Positions 21,469-30,910 of a stretch of DNA of 64,000 nucleotides are shown here, piece by piece. The first letter of the stretch is position 1. The number at the start of each line of letters is the position of its first letter. The stretch covers positions 248,001 through 312,000 of the forward strand of contig CAWGKQ010000010.1 of assembly GCA_963823245.1 (NCBI GenBank), read 5' to 3'. The notes below the pieces were generated by a model. It had not been told where the DNA came from and did not search any database. It saw nothing but the letters and a program-made list of their open reading frames with translations. Made by a program: the position numbers and the translations under genes. The stretch is from JAWVFM01 sp963823245. GTDB lineage: Bacteria; Actinomycetota; Thermoleophilia; Solirubrobacterales; 70-9.

Positions 21469-22971
21469 TGGCGTAGCGCGGGCCAGCTCATCGGCATCTT
21501 CGTCGCTTGCGGGGCGGCGGCCGCCGCGCTCTTGACGGCGAACCCGCGGTGGCGGTACCGCGCCATCGCCATCGCCCTGATCGCGGCGGTGGCCCTGGTC
21601 TTCGGCCAGGTCTGGAACACGCCCCGGTTCGCGGACCTCCGCGGGAGCCCAGCCGAGGCCGCCGCCCTCGTGATCGGCGCGGCTGTCGTCGTGATCGGAC
21701 TGGCGTGGGTCTTCCACCGCTGGCGCTGGGCCTTTCCGCTCTGCGCGTTCGCGGTGGTCGGACTGCGGGTCTCGATCACCGTCGGCGGGGAGAGCTCGAG
21801 CCTTCTCGTCCCCCTGTACGGCGTCACGGCGTCGGCCGCGCTCGCCATGGGCGCGGTCGCCTGGCGGCGCGGCCCGGACCCCCCGGCGACGATCTCGGAC
21901 GCCGGGCGCTGGCGCGGCCTTGCGCTGTCGTGGCTTCCTCGAATCCTGGCGGCCTACCTCGTCCTCTACGCGCTTCAGGCGACGTACTCCGAGGACCCAT
22001 CCAACGCGGTCGAGAACGCCGCGTTCTTCCTCGTGCCGTTCGCGGTGCTCTTCGTCCTCCTCATCGAGGTCGAGTGGACGGCGTGGCTCCTGGCGAGGGT
22101 CCTCGCGGTCACGGCGGCGGTCGCGCTCGCCCTCGCAGCCCTCGCGATCGGCGAGTACGCCACCAGACACCTCATCCTCAACCAGGACCTGGTGCAGGAG
22201 AACGCCATCCACCTCTACTACCGGGTGAACTCGCTGTTCCGCGATCCGAACGTGTTCGGCCGCTACGTTGCCCTCGCGATGGTCGCGCTGGCGGCCTACC
22301 TGGCCTGGGAGCGGCGCGCCGCCTGGGCATGGGGAACGGCGCTCCTCTTCGGGGTTCTGCTGGCCGGGCTGGCGTTCAGCTTCTCCCTCACGAGCTTCGC
22401 CGCACTTCTCGCCGGCCTGCTCGTCGTTGTCTGGAAGCGCTTCGGGCTCGCGTGGGGCGCGGGCGCGCTCGTGGCGATGGCCCTGGCCGGAGGCCTCTTC
22501 CTCCTGGCCTCCGGCACGGGCGGTGCTGACCTCTCGAACGAGAAGGACGTGAACAGCACCGTCAGCGGGCGCGTCCCGCTCGTGAGCGGTGGCCTGCGCC
22601 TCGCACGCGCCCACGCCATCTGGGGATGGGGCTCGGGTTCGTTCGGCGCCGCCTTCTCCCGACACATCCAGCGCGCGAAGACCACCGCATCCCATTCCGA
22701 GCCGATCACCGTCGCCGCCGAACAGGGCGCGATCGGCCTCCTCGTCTATGCCGCGTTGATCGCCGCCTCTCTCCTCGTCCTTCTCGGCGGTCCGATGCGC
22801 GCTTCGCCCGCCCGCGTCGCCGTGGGCGCCTGCTACGTCGCCCTCATCGTCCACAGCCTCGGCTATGCCGACTTCGCGACCGATCCGGCGAGCTGGGCGC
22901 TGCTCGCGGTTGGCCTTGCCCTTGCCAGGTCGCAGCTGCGCGCCGAGACTCCCTCGCCGGCCCGAGCCTGA
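21468..22971 (+). CDS. O-antigen ligase/polymerase-like membrane protein (Wzy/WaaL type)
   Basis: About 500 residues and at least ten membrane helices. The diagnostic outer loop contains YRVNSLFRDPNVFGRYVALA and SGRVPLVSGGLRLARAHAIWGWGSGSFG, typical of PF04932 ligases/polymerases. An ATG at 21468 overlaps the preceding stop but meets TAG after two codons; the long frame reads through GQLIGIFVACGAAAAALL upstream of TTG 21532, so a one-base insertion near 21474 probably hides the true start. Likely polymerises or ligates the exopolysaccharide repeat unit. Confidence 0.82.
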
Positions 22972-24518
22972 TGTTCAACTACCTGCGCCGCCTTGCCACC
23001 ACGGGCGCTGCGTACACCGCCTCGAGCGTCGCCTCGAAGCTTCTCGCGGTCTTCCTCCTGCCGCTCTATACGCGCTACCTCTCGCCCACCGAATACGGCA
23101 CGGCCGAGGTGCTGCTCTCAGGAGTCATCGCGGCCAGCATCGTCATCCGGTTCGGGATGATCGAGGCGATCCTGCGCTTCTACTACCTGCCCGACGTCTC
23201 CCGCAGCGCCGTGGTGGGGACCGGGTTCGCGGCACTGCTCTGGACGGCCACCGCCGGCGCCGCGGTGGGCCTCGCTCTCGCCGAGCCGATCTCGCAAGTC
23301 CTGCTCGGCCACCCGGACGCCGGCCTCGTGCGGATCGCGATCGGAGGCCTGTGGGCGCTGACGCTGTGGGAGTACGTGCTTGCGCTCCTGCGCCTCGAGG
23401 AGCGCGCCCGCGCGTACTTCGCGATCACGGTCGCGAACGTGCTGGTGACGATCCCGCTGACCGTGCTCCTCGTGGTCGCGCTCGGCGAGGGCGCCGAGGG
23501 CCTGCTGATCGCCACCTACGCGACCGTCTTTCCCTTCATAGCCCTCCGCCTGTGGGAGGAGCGGCGGCGGCTGCGCCTCCTCCCCGATCGCCCCCTGCTT
23601 CGGCGAATGACCCGCTTCGGGCTGCCGACGATGCCCGCGGAGCTCTCGCTCTACTCCCTCAACTTCATCGACCGCATCGTGCTGGCGAGGACGGCGGGCC
23701 TCGCGGCGGCGGGGCTCTACGCCCTCGCGGTGAAGTTCGCTCAGGGGATGAACGTGATCGCGCGAGCGTTCCAGCTCGCCTGGCCGCCCCTCGCCTACTC
23801 CATCACTGACGACGACGAGGCCCGCGCGGCCTACGCGCTGGTCTTCACGTGGTTCACCGCGGTGTGCGCGTTCGCGGTCGCCGGCTTCTGGCTGCTCGGT
23901 CCCTGGATCGTCCGCTTGCTCGCCGCCCCGGACTTCTTCGGCGCCCACCGTGCGCTGCCGCTCCTGGCCACCGGCATCGCGCTCTACGCCCTTTACCTCG
24001 TGCAGGTGATCATCCTGGGCCGCACCGGTCGCACCGAGCTGAGCTTCCCGGCGACGGTCGCGGGCACGATTGTGAACGTCGCTCTGAACCTGGCCCTCGT
24101 CCCCTCGATGGGAATCGTCGGCGCCGGCATCGCGCTCGTCGCCTCGTACCTGCTCATCCTCGCGATCACCTACGTGCTGACGCAGCGCCTGTTCGCCGTG
24201 CCGTATGAGTGGCGCCGACTCGCGCTCACCGCGGGCCTCGCCGCGGCGGTGTCGGCGGCGGGCGTCCTTGGGCTTCCCGATCACGGCATCGTGGGCCTCG
24301 GTCCTCGGGTGATCCTCTGGATCGCGTTCCCCGCGCTGCTCGCCGCCGCCGGGTTCCTGACCGACGAGGAGCGCCGCGAGCTCCGCGCGTTGCTGCGTCC
24401 CCGGGCGGTGGCCCGAAGGCTTCGCGCGCTGCGGGGCCGCCCGGCGCCGGAGGGCGCATCGCCTCCCTACGGGGGCGAGGTCTACGAGGTCGCGATCCGC
24501 GACGAGGACTCGCGCTAG
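22971..24518 (+). CDS. Oligosaccharide flippase, MOP/Wzx family
   Basis: 515 residues, about fourteen membrane helices, uninterrupted. N-terminal SVASKLLAVFLLPLYTRYLSPTEYG is characteristic of polysaccharide flippases, and GLPTMPAELSLYSLNFIDRI is the conserved mid-region. Exports undecaprenyl-linked repeat units. The ATG overlaps the ligase stop (TGATG), so it is translationally coupled. Confidence 0.88.
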   Translation: MFNYLRRLATTGAAYTASSVASKLLAVFLLPLYTRYLSPTEYGTAEVLLSGVIAASIVIRFGMIEAILRFYYLPDVSRSAVVGTGFAALLWTATAGAAVGLALAEPISQVLLGHPDAGLVRIAIGGLWALTLWEYVLALLRLEERARAYFAITVANVLVTIPLTVLLVVALGEGAEGLLIATYATVFPFIALRLWEERRRLRLLPDRPLLRRMTRFGLPTMPAELSLYSLNFIDRIVLARTAGLAAAGLYALAVKFAQGMNVIARAFQLAWPPLAYSITDDDEARAAYALVFTWFTAVCAFAVAGFWLLGPWIVRLLAAPDFFGAHRALPLLATGIALYALYLVQVIILGRTGRTELSFPATVAGTIVNVALNLALVPSMGIVGAGIALVASYLLILAITYVLTQRLFAVPYEWRRLALTAGLAAAVSAAGVLGLPDHGIVGLGPRVILWIAFPALLAAAGFLTDEERRELRALLRPRAVARRLRALRGRPAPEGASPPYGGEVYEVAIRDEDSR

Positions 24519-24533
24519 GTCAAACTCCGGCCC

Positions 24534-24890
24534 GTGGCGAAGCGCAGGCGGCCGCGCAGGGCGGCCGAGAAGGCAGCGACGAGCGAATACACCGACGGCG
24601 AGGGCAACGTCCTCGAGCTGCGCCAGTCGCTGAGCTCCGGGACGGTCCGGAAGATCGTGCGGCTCTCGGGCCGGGGAGGAGCCACGGCCGAGGACGTCTG
24701 GCAGCGAAGGGAGGAGATGCTCTTCGAGCGGCTCGCCGTCCGGTGGGAGATCGCCGGGCTCCCGCTCGACGACCAGAGGATGCTCCTCGGCAGGTACCGC
24801 ATGGCGAGCACGGGGGAACGGCAGTGGGTGCAGCGCACGATCGCGGCGCACCTCGAGCGCTTCATCCCGGAGCTCGCTGAAAGCGACTAG
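24534..24890 (+). CDS. Hypothetical protein, basic N-terminus
   Basis: 118 residues from GTG. Begins with an Arg/Lys/Ala-rich stretch, then ELRQSLSSGTVRKIVRLS and a helical C-terminal half rich in Arg, Glu and Trp. No family recognised; no membrane or signal segment. It lies at the end of the ligase-flippase run, and its stop codon shares CTAG with the stop of the convergent glycosyltransferase. Confidence 0.55.
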   Translation: MAKRRRPRRAAEKAATSEYTDGEGNVLELRQSLSSGTVRKIVRLSGRGGATAEDVWQRREEMLFERLAVRWEIAGLPLDDQRMLLGRYRMASTGERQWVQRTIAAHLERFIPELAESD

Positions 24891-25849
24891 CGGCCCGTTC
24901 GCGCGGCGACGGCCTGCTGGCTCGTGAGGCGGCGGTTGTAGGCCTCGGCGGCCTCAGCCATCCCCTCGCCGCCCCCGCGCGGGCGCAGCGCGCGCCGGGC
25001 GTGGAGCCAGAAGTAACCCGGACTCCGGCCGGGGATGAAGATCGCGGCGATCGCCCTCGGCACGTAGGACCACGCCCAGAGCACCCGGCAGGCGAGCGCC
25101 ACGGGCGCCGAGTGGTGCTTTCGCATGTACTGGTCGCGGCTGCGGTGGAACTGCACCACCCGGCGCGCGCTGCCGGCGCGGTCGGTGGCGAGCTGCTCGT
25201 GGTGGATGGCCCGCGCGGCGGGGACATGGAGGATCCGCCAGCCGGAGTCGTGAAGGCGCTTTTGGAAGTCGACCTCCTCCGAGTAGAGGAAGAAGTCAGG
25301 GTCGTAGTAGCCGACCTCGACCGCTGAGCGGCGGCGCACCAGCATGGCCGCCGACTGCACCCATCCAACCGTGCGCGCTTCCTCGCCGTGCCCGCTCTCG
25401 GTGACGAGGCGCCTGTGCAGGAAGAGGGCCTGTGCGAGGGCGGCGCCCAGGGACGGAAAGCGCCACGCGCACGGGATCGGCTCGCCCTCGGGATCGAGCA
25501 GTTGAGCGCCGGCGATGGCCGCCCCGGGATCGCCGCGGAGTGCCTCGAGGAGGGCCATCGCTGCACCGGGTTGGATCTCGGAGTCCTCGTTGAGGAGCAG
25601 ACAGAACTCGCCGCTCGCCTCGCGCATGACGAGCGAGTTGTTCTCGGCCAGCCCGGCGCGTCGGTCGCGCACGACGAGGCGGACACCCGCCTGGGAGCGC
25701 ACCGCGTCGGTCGACCCGTCGGCGGAGGCGTTGTCGAGCACGATCACCTCATGCTCGATTTCGGGCGGATGGGTGCGCCGAATCGCGTCCAGGCACGTGA
25801 GCAGGTGCTCGCGCGCGTTGGTGTTGACCACGCAGTAGGAGAGCTTCAC
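24887..25849 (-). CDS. Glycosyltransferase family 2 (rhamnosyltransferase-like)
   Basis: 320 residues from GTG 25849. GT-A fold: VVNTNAREHLLTCLDAI, VLDNASADGS, metal/nucleotide region LLNEDSEIQPGAA, then GWVQSAAMLVRR and FFLYSEEVDFQKRL, the conserved Glu-Asp block of dTDP-rhamnose or similar GT2 enzymes. C-terminal helices may lie on the membrane. It is the only minus-strand gene in the polysaccharide cluster, with only 17 bp separating its start from the divergent glycosyltransferase, so promoters must lie within coding sequence. Confidence 0.85.
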   Translation of the reverse strand: MKLSYCVVNTNAREHLLTCLDAIRRTHPPEIEHEVIVLDNASADGSTDAVRSQAGVRLVVRDRRAGLAENNSLVMREASGEFCLLLNEDSEIQPGAAMALLEALRGDPGAAIAGAQLLDPEGEPIPCAWRFPSLGAALAQALFLHRRLVTESGHGEEARTVGWVQSAAMLVRRRSAVEVGYYDPDFFLYSEEVDFQKRLHDSGWRILHVPAARAIHHEQLATDRAGSARRVVQFHRSRDQYMRKHHSAPVALACRVLWAWSYVPRAIAAIFIPGRSPGYFWLHARRALRPRGGGEGMAEAAEAYNRRLTSQQAVAARTGR

Positions 25850-25866
25850 CGCGAGAATCCTTGCCG

Positions 25867-26976
25867 ATGCGTATCGCGCTCGTCGATCCGCCGGCTTACA
25901 CGCCTCCCTATGATCGCTCGCTCGCGGGCGCGCTGGCGCGCGCCGGCGCGGACGTGGAGCTCCTGACGAGCCACTTCGAACATGGTCCCGTGCCGCCGGC
26001 CGACGGGTATCGCGTGACTGACGCGTTCTACCGCCGATCGGCGGAGCGCATGGACCGGCGCGGACGCCGCGCCGTGAAGGGCGCCGAGCACTTCGGCGAC
26101 ATGATGCGTCTCCGCCGCTCGCTCGAAGCCGACGTAGCGCACTACCAGTGGCTGACGTTTCCCGGGCTCGACGCTCATCTGCTGCCCCGGGCGCGCCCGC
26201 GAGTCCTGACGCCGCACGGCTGGCTGCGGCAGGAGGCCTGGCGCGGGCGCGGCGCTCGAGGCATCCGGCGGCTGATCGCGCGGATGGACGCCGTCGTCGC
26301 GCTGTCGGAATACGGGGCGGGAATCCTTCGCGAGAAGGCCGGGGTCGACCCGGATCGGGTCCACGTGATCCCGCATGGCGCCTTCGACTACCTGACGAGC
26401 CTCCCCGAGGAGGCGCCGCTTCCCCCCGAGCTCGCGGCGGTCGAGGGGCCGGTCGTGCTCTTCTTCGGCCTCGTGCGTCCCTACAAGGGCGTCGACGTCC
26501 TCCTCGAGGCGTTCGCGGAGATCGACGGCGCCGAGCTGTGGGTCGTCGGGCGGCCCCTCGGCATGGGGGTGGAGCCACTCCAGGAGCTGGCGGAGCGAGC
26601 GAGGGGGCGCGTGAGGTTCGTCTCGCGCTTCGTCGCCGACAACGAGTTGCCCGCGTTCTTCCGCCGCGCGGACGTCGTTGCGCTCCCATACCGCGACGCG
26701 GAGCAATCCGGGGTTCTCTTCACGGCCCTCGCCTTCGGCAAGCCGGTCGTGGTGAGCGACGTCGGCGGGTTCGGCGAGGTGGCCGCCGCCGGCGCCGCAC
26801 GCCTCGTCCCGGCGAGCGACGCCGCGGCGCTGCGGGCGGCCATCACCGAGCTCCTGACCGATGATGCCGCCCGATTGGAGCTCGCGGCGGCGGCCGCCGC
26901 GGCCGCCGCTGGCCCGTACTCGTGGGACGCCGTGGCGGCCCAGACGCTGGATCTCTACCGCTCGCTGGCTCCTTGA
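25867..26976 (+). CDS. Glycosyltransferase family 4
   Basis: 369 residues from ATG 25867 (a TTG two codons upstream is possible). GT-B fold: N-terminal VDPPAYTPPYDRSLAGAL, VLTPHGW, VVALSEYGA; C-terminal GPVVLFFGLVRPYKGVDVL, ELWVVGRP and YRDAEQSGVLFTALAFGKPVV with the nucleotide-sugar-binding Glu. Adds a sugar to the lipid-linked repeat unit. Its stop overlaps the next TTG start (TTGA). Confidence 0.9.
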   Translation: MRIALVDPPAYTPPYDRSLAGALARAGADVELLTSHFEHGPVPPADGYRVTDAFYRRSAERMDRRGRRAVKGAEHFGDMMRLRRSLEADVAHYQWLTFPGLDAHLLPRARPRVLTPHGWLRQEAWRGRGARGIRRLIARMDAVVALSEYGAGILREKAGVDPDRVHVIPHGAFDYLTSLPEEAPLPPELAAVEGPVVLFFGLVRPYKGVDVLLEAFAEIDGAELWVVGRPLGMGVEPLQELAERARGRVRFVSRFVADNELPAFFRRADVVALPYRDAEQSGVLFTALAFGKPVVVSDVGGFGEVAAAGAARLVPASDAAALRAAITELLTDDAARLELAAAAAAAAAGPYSWDAVAAQTLDLYRSLAP

Positions 26977-28097
26977 CGGCCATCGCGATCGCCTTCTGGG
27001 TCGCGGCCGGCCTGCTGGTCTACACGCACCTCGGCTATCCGCTGGTCCTTTGGGCGCTCACGAGAGGCCGCGCGGTCGCGCGCGCTTCGGAGCCGGCCGA
27101 GCTCCCGGTCGTCTCGCTCATCGTCGCGGCGCGCGACGAGGAGGCAAGCGTTCCGGGCTGGATGGAGTCGGTTCTCGCGCTGGACTACCCGCGTGACCGG
27201 CTCGAGGTGATCGTGGTGTCCGACGGCTCCTCCGACGGCACGGCCGACGCCGCCCGGCGGGCGGGAGCAAACCTCGTCTTGGACGTGGAACCGGGCGGCA
27301 AGGTGGCGGCTCTGAACGCCGGCGTTGAGAGTGCGCGCGGAGACGTCCTCGCCTTCGCCGATGCCAACTCGCGGTGGTCTCCGCAGGCGCTGCGGCGCCT
27401 CGTCGCCCGCCTCGGCGAGGGTGGGGTCGGCTACGTGTGCGGCCAGCTCCGCCTCCGGGGCGGCGACGGCTCGAACCAGGAGAGCCTTTACTGGCACTAC
27501 GAGATGGCGGTTCGCGCCCTCGAGTCCAGCCTCGCGGGCGTCACGGCGGGCAACGGAGCCATCAACGCAGTTCGCCGCGACGCCTACATCGCGCTCGAGC
27601 CCACCCGCGGCCAGGACATCTCGCTCCCCTACGAGCTCACCAAGCGGGGCTGGCGCGCCGTCTACGAGCAGGCGGCGGTCGCCGAGGAGCCGATGGCTGC
27701 GACGCTGGGCTCGGAGCTCGGCCGCAAGCGGCGCATGCTCACCGGAGCCTGGGCGACGCTCCTGCGTCACGGGATGCTCTCACCCCGCGGCTACGGGCCC
27801 GCTTACGCCTTCGAGATCTACTCGCACCGGCTGTTCCGCTACGCCTCGCCGATCCTGCACGTGATCGCCCTCGCGGCCAACGTGGCACTGCTCGGCGAGG
27901 GCGCCATCTACGCGGTGACGCTCGCTGTCCAGGCAGCGGTGCTCGCCGCCGCGGCGCTGGCGCCCATCGTGCCGATCCGACCCTTCCAGGTCGCGCGCTA
28001 TTACGTCGTCATGACCGCGGCCAGCGCGCTCGGGCTCTGGGACTACCTCCGCCGCGGCGTGCCGACGACGTGGGAGAAGGCGGAGGGGACGCGATGA
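26973..28097 (+). CDS. Membrane glycosyltransferase family 2
   Basis: 374 residues from TTG. One N-terminal helix (IAFWVAAGLLVYTHLGYPL), a cytoplasmic GT2 domain with SLIVAARDEE, VVSDGSSDGTAD, DANSRW, GNGAINAVRR and QDISLPYEL, then C-terminal membrane helices (from about residue 285). The QxxRW-like segment is represented by KRGWRAVYE and LGRKRRMLTGAW. Resembles processive or single-step polysaccharide GT2 enzymes. ATGA overlap with the following phosphotransferase gene. Confidence 0.87.
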   Translation: MTAIAIAFWVAAGLLVYTHLGYPLVLWALTRGRAVARASEPAELPVVSLIVAARDEEASVPGWMESVLALDYPRDRLEVIVVSDGSSDGTADAARRAGANLVLDVEPGGKVAALNAGVESARGDVLAFADANSRWSPQALRRLVARLGEGGVGYVCGQLRLRGGDGSNQESLYWHYEMAVRALESSLAGVTAGNGAINAVRRDAYIALEPTRGQDISLPYELTKRGWRAVYEQAAVAEEPMAATLGSELGRKRRMLTGAWATLLRHGMLSPRGYGPAYAFEIYSHRLFRYASPILHVIALAANVALLGEGAIYAVTLAVQAAVLAAAALAPIVPIRPFQVARYYVVMTAASALGLWDYLRRGVPTTWEKAEGTR

Positions 28098-28666
28098 GAC
28101 GTGGTCTGCCTCGCGCCGTCGACGTCGTCCTCGCGGGCGTGGGCCTGGTACTCGCCTCGCCGGTCCTCGTGGTTGCAGGGGTCGCGATCAAGCTGACCTC
28201 GCGCGGGCCCGTTATCTACCGCCAGCGCCGCGCCGGCCGCGACGGGCGGGAATTCGACCTCTACAAGCTGCGGACGATGCACCGCGGAGCCGATCCGGTG
28301 GGGGTGGGTACCCCGGTCCTGGAGGGCGATCCCAGGGTCACCGGCGTGGGGCGCGTCCTCCGGCGGATCTCGCTCGACGAGCTGCCGAACCTCGTCAACG
28401 TCCTCCGCGGGGAGATGGCGATCGTGGGCCCGCGGCCGACGCTGCCGGCTCAAGCTGAGCTCTACTCCCGCGAGCAGCGGCGACGGCTCGAGGTGAAGCC
28501 CGGGCTGACGGGCTGGGCGCAGGTCAACGGCCGGGCGGGCATCCCGTGGAGCGAGAGGATCGCGCTCGACGTCTGGTACGTCGACAACCGCAGCGTCCGG
28601 CTCGACCTCAGGATCCTCGGACGAACGGGGCGGCTGCTCGTGACCGGCCACGGCCTCTACGGCTAG
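28094..28666 (+). CDS. Initiating sugar transferase (polyprenyl-phosphate phosphoglycosyltransferase)
   Basis: 190 residues. Monotopic PGT: one N-terminal membrane segment (VVLAGVGLVLASPVLVVAGVAIKL), then SRGPVIYRQRRAGRDGREF, LYKLRTM, ISLDELPNLVNVLRGEM, GPRPTLP and PGLTGWAQVNGR. The Asp-Glu dyad of the SLDELPQ-like motif is present. It loads the first sugar phosphate onto undecaprenyl phosphate, starting repeat-unit assembly. Confidence 0.92.
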   Translation: MRRGLPRAVDVVLAGVGLVLASPVLVVAGVAIKLTSRGPVIYRQRRAGRDGREFDLYKLRTMHRGADPVGVGTPVLEGDPRVTGVGRVLRRISLDELPNLVNVLRGEMAIVGPRPTLPAQAELYSREQRRRLEVKPGLTGWAQVNGRAGIPWSERIALDVWYVDNRSVRLDLRILGRTGRLLVTGHGLYG

Positions 28667-28690
28667 GGATCATCTAGCCTCACCGCGCCG

Positions 28691-29227
28691 ATGACCCCGA
28701 CGATCGAGCTCCGCGATTTCGCTTCCGAAGACGCCCCCGCCGTCCACCGCTGGTTCACCGACGAGCGCGTCACCGCCGACCTGGTCGGAAAGCGGGAGTC
28801 GTTCACAGCCGAGGATGCCCGTGGCTGGGTCGAACGCGCGATGGACCGCAGCCGTGACCGCAAGTGGGCGATCGTGCTCGACGGCCGGACTGAGCCCGTC
28901 GGCTTCGTCGCGCTGTTCGGGCTCGAGCGCGAGACGGGTCCGGAGCTTGCGGTGCTCGTCGGCGACCCGGCGGCGTGGGGGCAGGGCGTGGCCGGGGAGG
29001 CCGAGCGGCAGGCCTGCGTCGCCGCCTTCCGGGATCACGGCGCGCACCGGATCCACGCCGAGATTCCGGCGACGAACGTGCCGGCGCAGCACGTCGTGAC
29101 CCGCCTCGGCTTCCGCCAGGAGGGAACGATGCGCGCCGCGATCGTCCGCGGCGAAGAGCGCGTCGACAACCAGATCTGGGGCCTTCTGCCCGAGGAGTTC
29201 ACCGGGTGGGAGCAACCGCCGAGCTGA
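28691..29227 (+). CDS. GNAT-family N-acetyltransferase (RimJ/RimL type)
   Basis: 178 residues. Acetyl-CoA fold with GFVALFGLERETG, LAVLVGDPAAWGQGVAGEA (A motif, with Q/G-x-G) and HRIHAEIPATNVPAQHVVTRLGFRQEG, typical of RimJ/RimL-like enzymes. ATG at 28691 follows the sugar transferase by 24 bp. May modify a sugar nucleotide or protein; substrate unknown. Confidence 0.85.
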   Translation: MTPTIELRDFASEDAPAVHRWFTDERVTADLVGKRESFTAEDARGWVERAMDRSRDRKWAIVLDGRTEPVGFVALFGLERETGPELAVLVGDPAAWGQGVAGEAERQACVAAFRDHGAHRIHAEIPATNVPAQHVVTRLGFRQEGTMRAAIVRGEERVDNQIWGLLPEEFTGWEQPPS

Positions 29228-30146
29228 ACGCCGACGGCGGTGGCCTCGCCGCCTCCGAGGACGACTTCTTCCGCTCGCCCGCGTTCCATCGGGCGGAGGG
29301 CGTCACGCACACCCTGCGCGTTCGCTCCGGCGCGCGAACCGCCTCGCTTGCGGTGGTGGTGAGGGACATCCCGGGATCGGACCGGCTCGACGCGATTTCC
29401 GCCTACGGGTACCCGGGGGCGACGGTCGAGGGCCGCGCGGGTGCGCCCGCAGGCGACGAGGTCGATTGGCACGGCGCCGGCGTCGTCAGCCTCTTCGCGC
29501 GGGAGCGCCTCGCGGGCGACCCGTTCCTCTCCGACCACACCGAGCGGGGCCGCGTCCTCCTCCACGACCCCGCCAAGGCCCGGGCCGTGAGACGGCGCCT
29601 CGCCGAGCAGATTCGGCAGAACGAGCGGCGTGGCTATGCGGTGGAGGCGACGGCGGGGCCCTCGAGCGACCCGGCCGACCGCGACGCCTTCCTCACTGCC
29701 TACACCGAGACGATGCGAGTCGCCGGCGCCGGCGAGCGCTACCTCTTCGATCGCGGCTACATCGACGGCGTCCTCGGGTTCGAGCGCAGCTGGCTGCTGA
29801 TCGCTCGCAAGGACGGCAGTCGGGGTGGCCGGGCGCGATCGCGGCGGCGTCCGACGGCCACCTTCACTACTTCCTCGGCGGCACGGCCGACGCCGCGCGT
29901 GCCGACTCGCCGTTCAAGAACGTGGTCTCGGCGATGCTCGACCTCGCCGACGAGCTCGCCCTCCCGCTCAACCTCGGCGGAGGGCTCGAGCCCGGCGACG
30001 GACTCGAGCGCTTCAAGCGGGGCTTCGCGAACGCCGAGGGGCCGTTCCGCACGCACGAGGTGGTGTGCGATCACGACGCGTACGCGGAGCTCGCCGGCAC
30101 CGGCCGGGAGCGGGCAGGCGGCTTCTTCCCCGCCTACCGGCGCTAG
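29206..30146 (+). CDS. GNAT/FemAB-like acyltransferase, frame interrupted
   Basis: About 313 residues from GTG 29206, overlapping the GNAT gene by 22 bases. The N-terminal half includes DDFFRSPAFHRAEGVTHTL and ARERLAGDPFLSDH; the C-terminal half, after a frame change near 29820, has AIAAASDGHLHYFLGGTADA and SPFKNVVSAMLDLADEL, the pattern of FemAB/CelD-like acyltransferases (BioF2 type). These attach amino-acyl or acyl groups to wall or glycan. Its TAG shares CTAG with the convergent SDR gene. Confidence 0.7.
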
Positions 30147-30889
30147 TCGTCGCGGTGAACGACGGTCGCCGCCGCCTGGGCCGTGGGCATGACGCCGATG
30201 TAGTCGAGGTCGACGTGCGGGGGGCGGGTGACGGCGAAGGCGATCACGTCGGCCACGTCCTCGGCCGTCAGGGGCTTTATGCCCTTGTAGACGTCGGCCG
30301 CGCGCTCCTCGTCGCCGCCGAACCGCACCAGGGAAAACTCCGTTTCCACCAACCCCGGGGCGATCTCGGTGACGCGGATCCGGTCGGCCAGGAGCTCGAG
30401 GCGGAGAGTGCGCGCCACGGCGTTGACGGCGTGCTTCGCGGCGGTGTAGCCGGCGCCGCCCTCGTAGACCTCCTGACCGGCGACTGAGCCGACGATCACG
30501 ATGTGCCCGGCCTCGCTCGCCCGGAGCGCCGGCAGGAGCGCTCGCGTGACGCGCATGACGCCCAGCACGTTCGACTCGTACATCGTCTGCCAGTGCTCCT
30601 CGACGGTGTCCTCGAGTCGATCGAGCCCGTGGGCGCCTCCGGCGGAGTGCACCACGACGTCCACCCGGCCGAGCTCGGACGCGAGCGTGTCCACCGAGGC
30701 CGGGTCGGCGACGTCGAGCCGCACGGCCAGGCCACTCACCTCTCGCGCGAGCGCCTCGCAGCGCTCGATGCGCCGCGCAGCGGCGATCGTGTCGAAGCCC
30801 GCGGCGGCGAGGGCGCGGACGGTCGCCTCGCCGATGCCGCTCGACGCGCCGGTGACGAGCGCGACCCGCCGGTCTGGGTGCTCGGTCAC
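30143..30889 (-). CDS. SDR-family NAD(P)-dependent oxidoreductase
   Basis: 248 residues, classical SDR: TGASSGIG cofactor motif, HSAGG (NAG-like), catalytic Ser at IVGSVAGQ and YTAAKHAV (YxxxK). EIAPGLVETEF follows. The pattern resembles YdfG-like serine/3-hydroxyacid dehydrogenases, but the substrate is not assignable. GTG start. Stop overlaps that of the convergent acyltransferase gene. Confidence 0.9.
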   Translation of the reverse strand: MTEHPDRRVALVTGASSGIGEATVRALAAAGFDTIAAARRIERCEALAREVSGLAVRLDVADPASVDTLASELGRVDVVVHSAGGAHGLDRLEDTVEEHWQTMYESNVLGVMRVTRALLPALRASEAGHIVIVGSVAGQEVYEGGAGYTAAKHAVNAVARTLRLELLADRIRVTEIAPGLVETEFSLVRFGGDEERAADVYKGIKPLTAEDVADVIAFAVTRPPHVDLDYIGVMPTAQAAATVVHRDD

Positions 30890-30910
30890 GGCGCCCCGCC
30901 CAGCTCGCCG

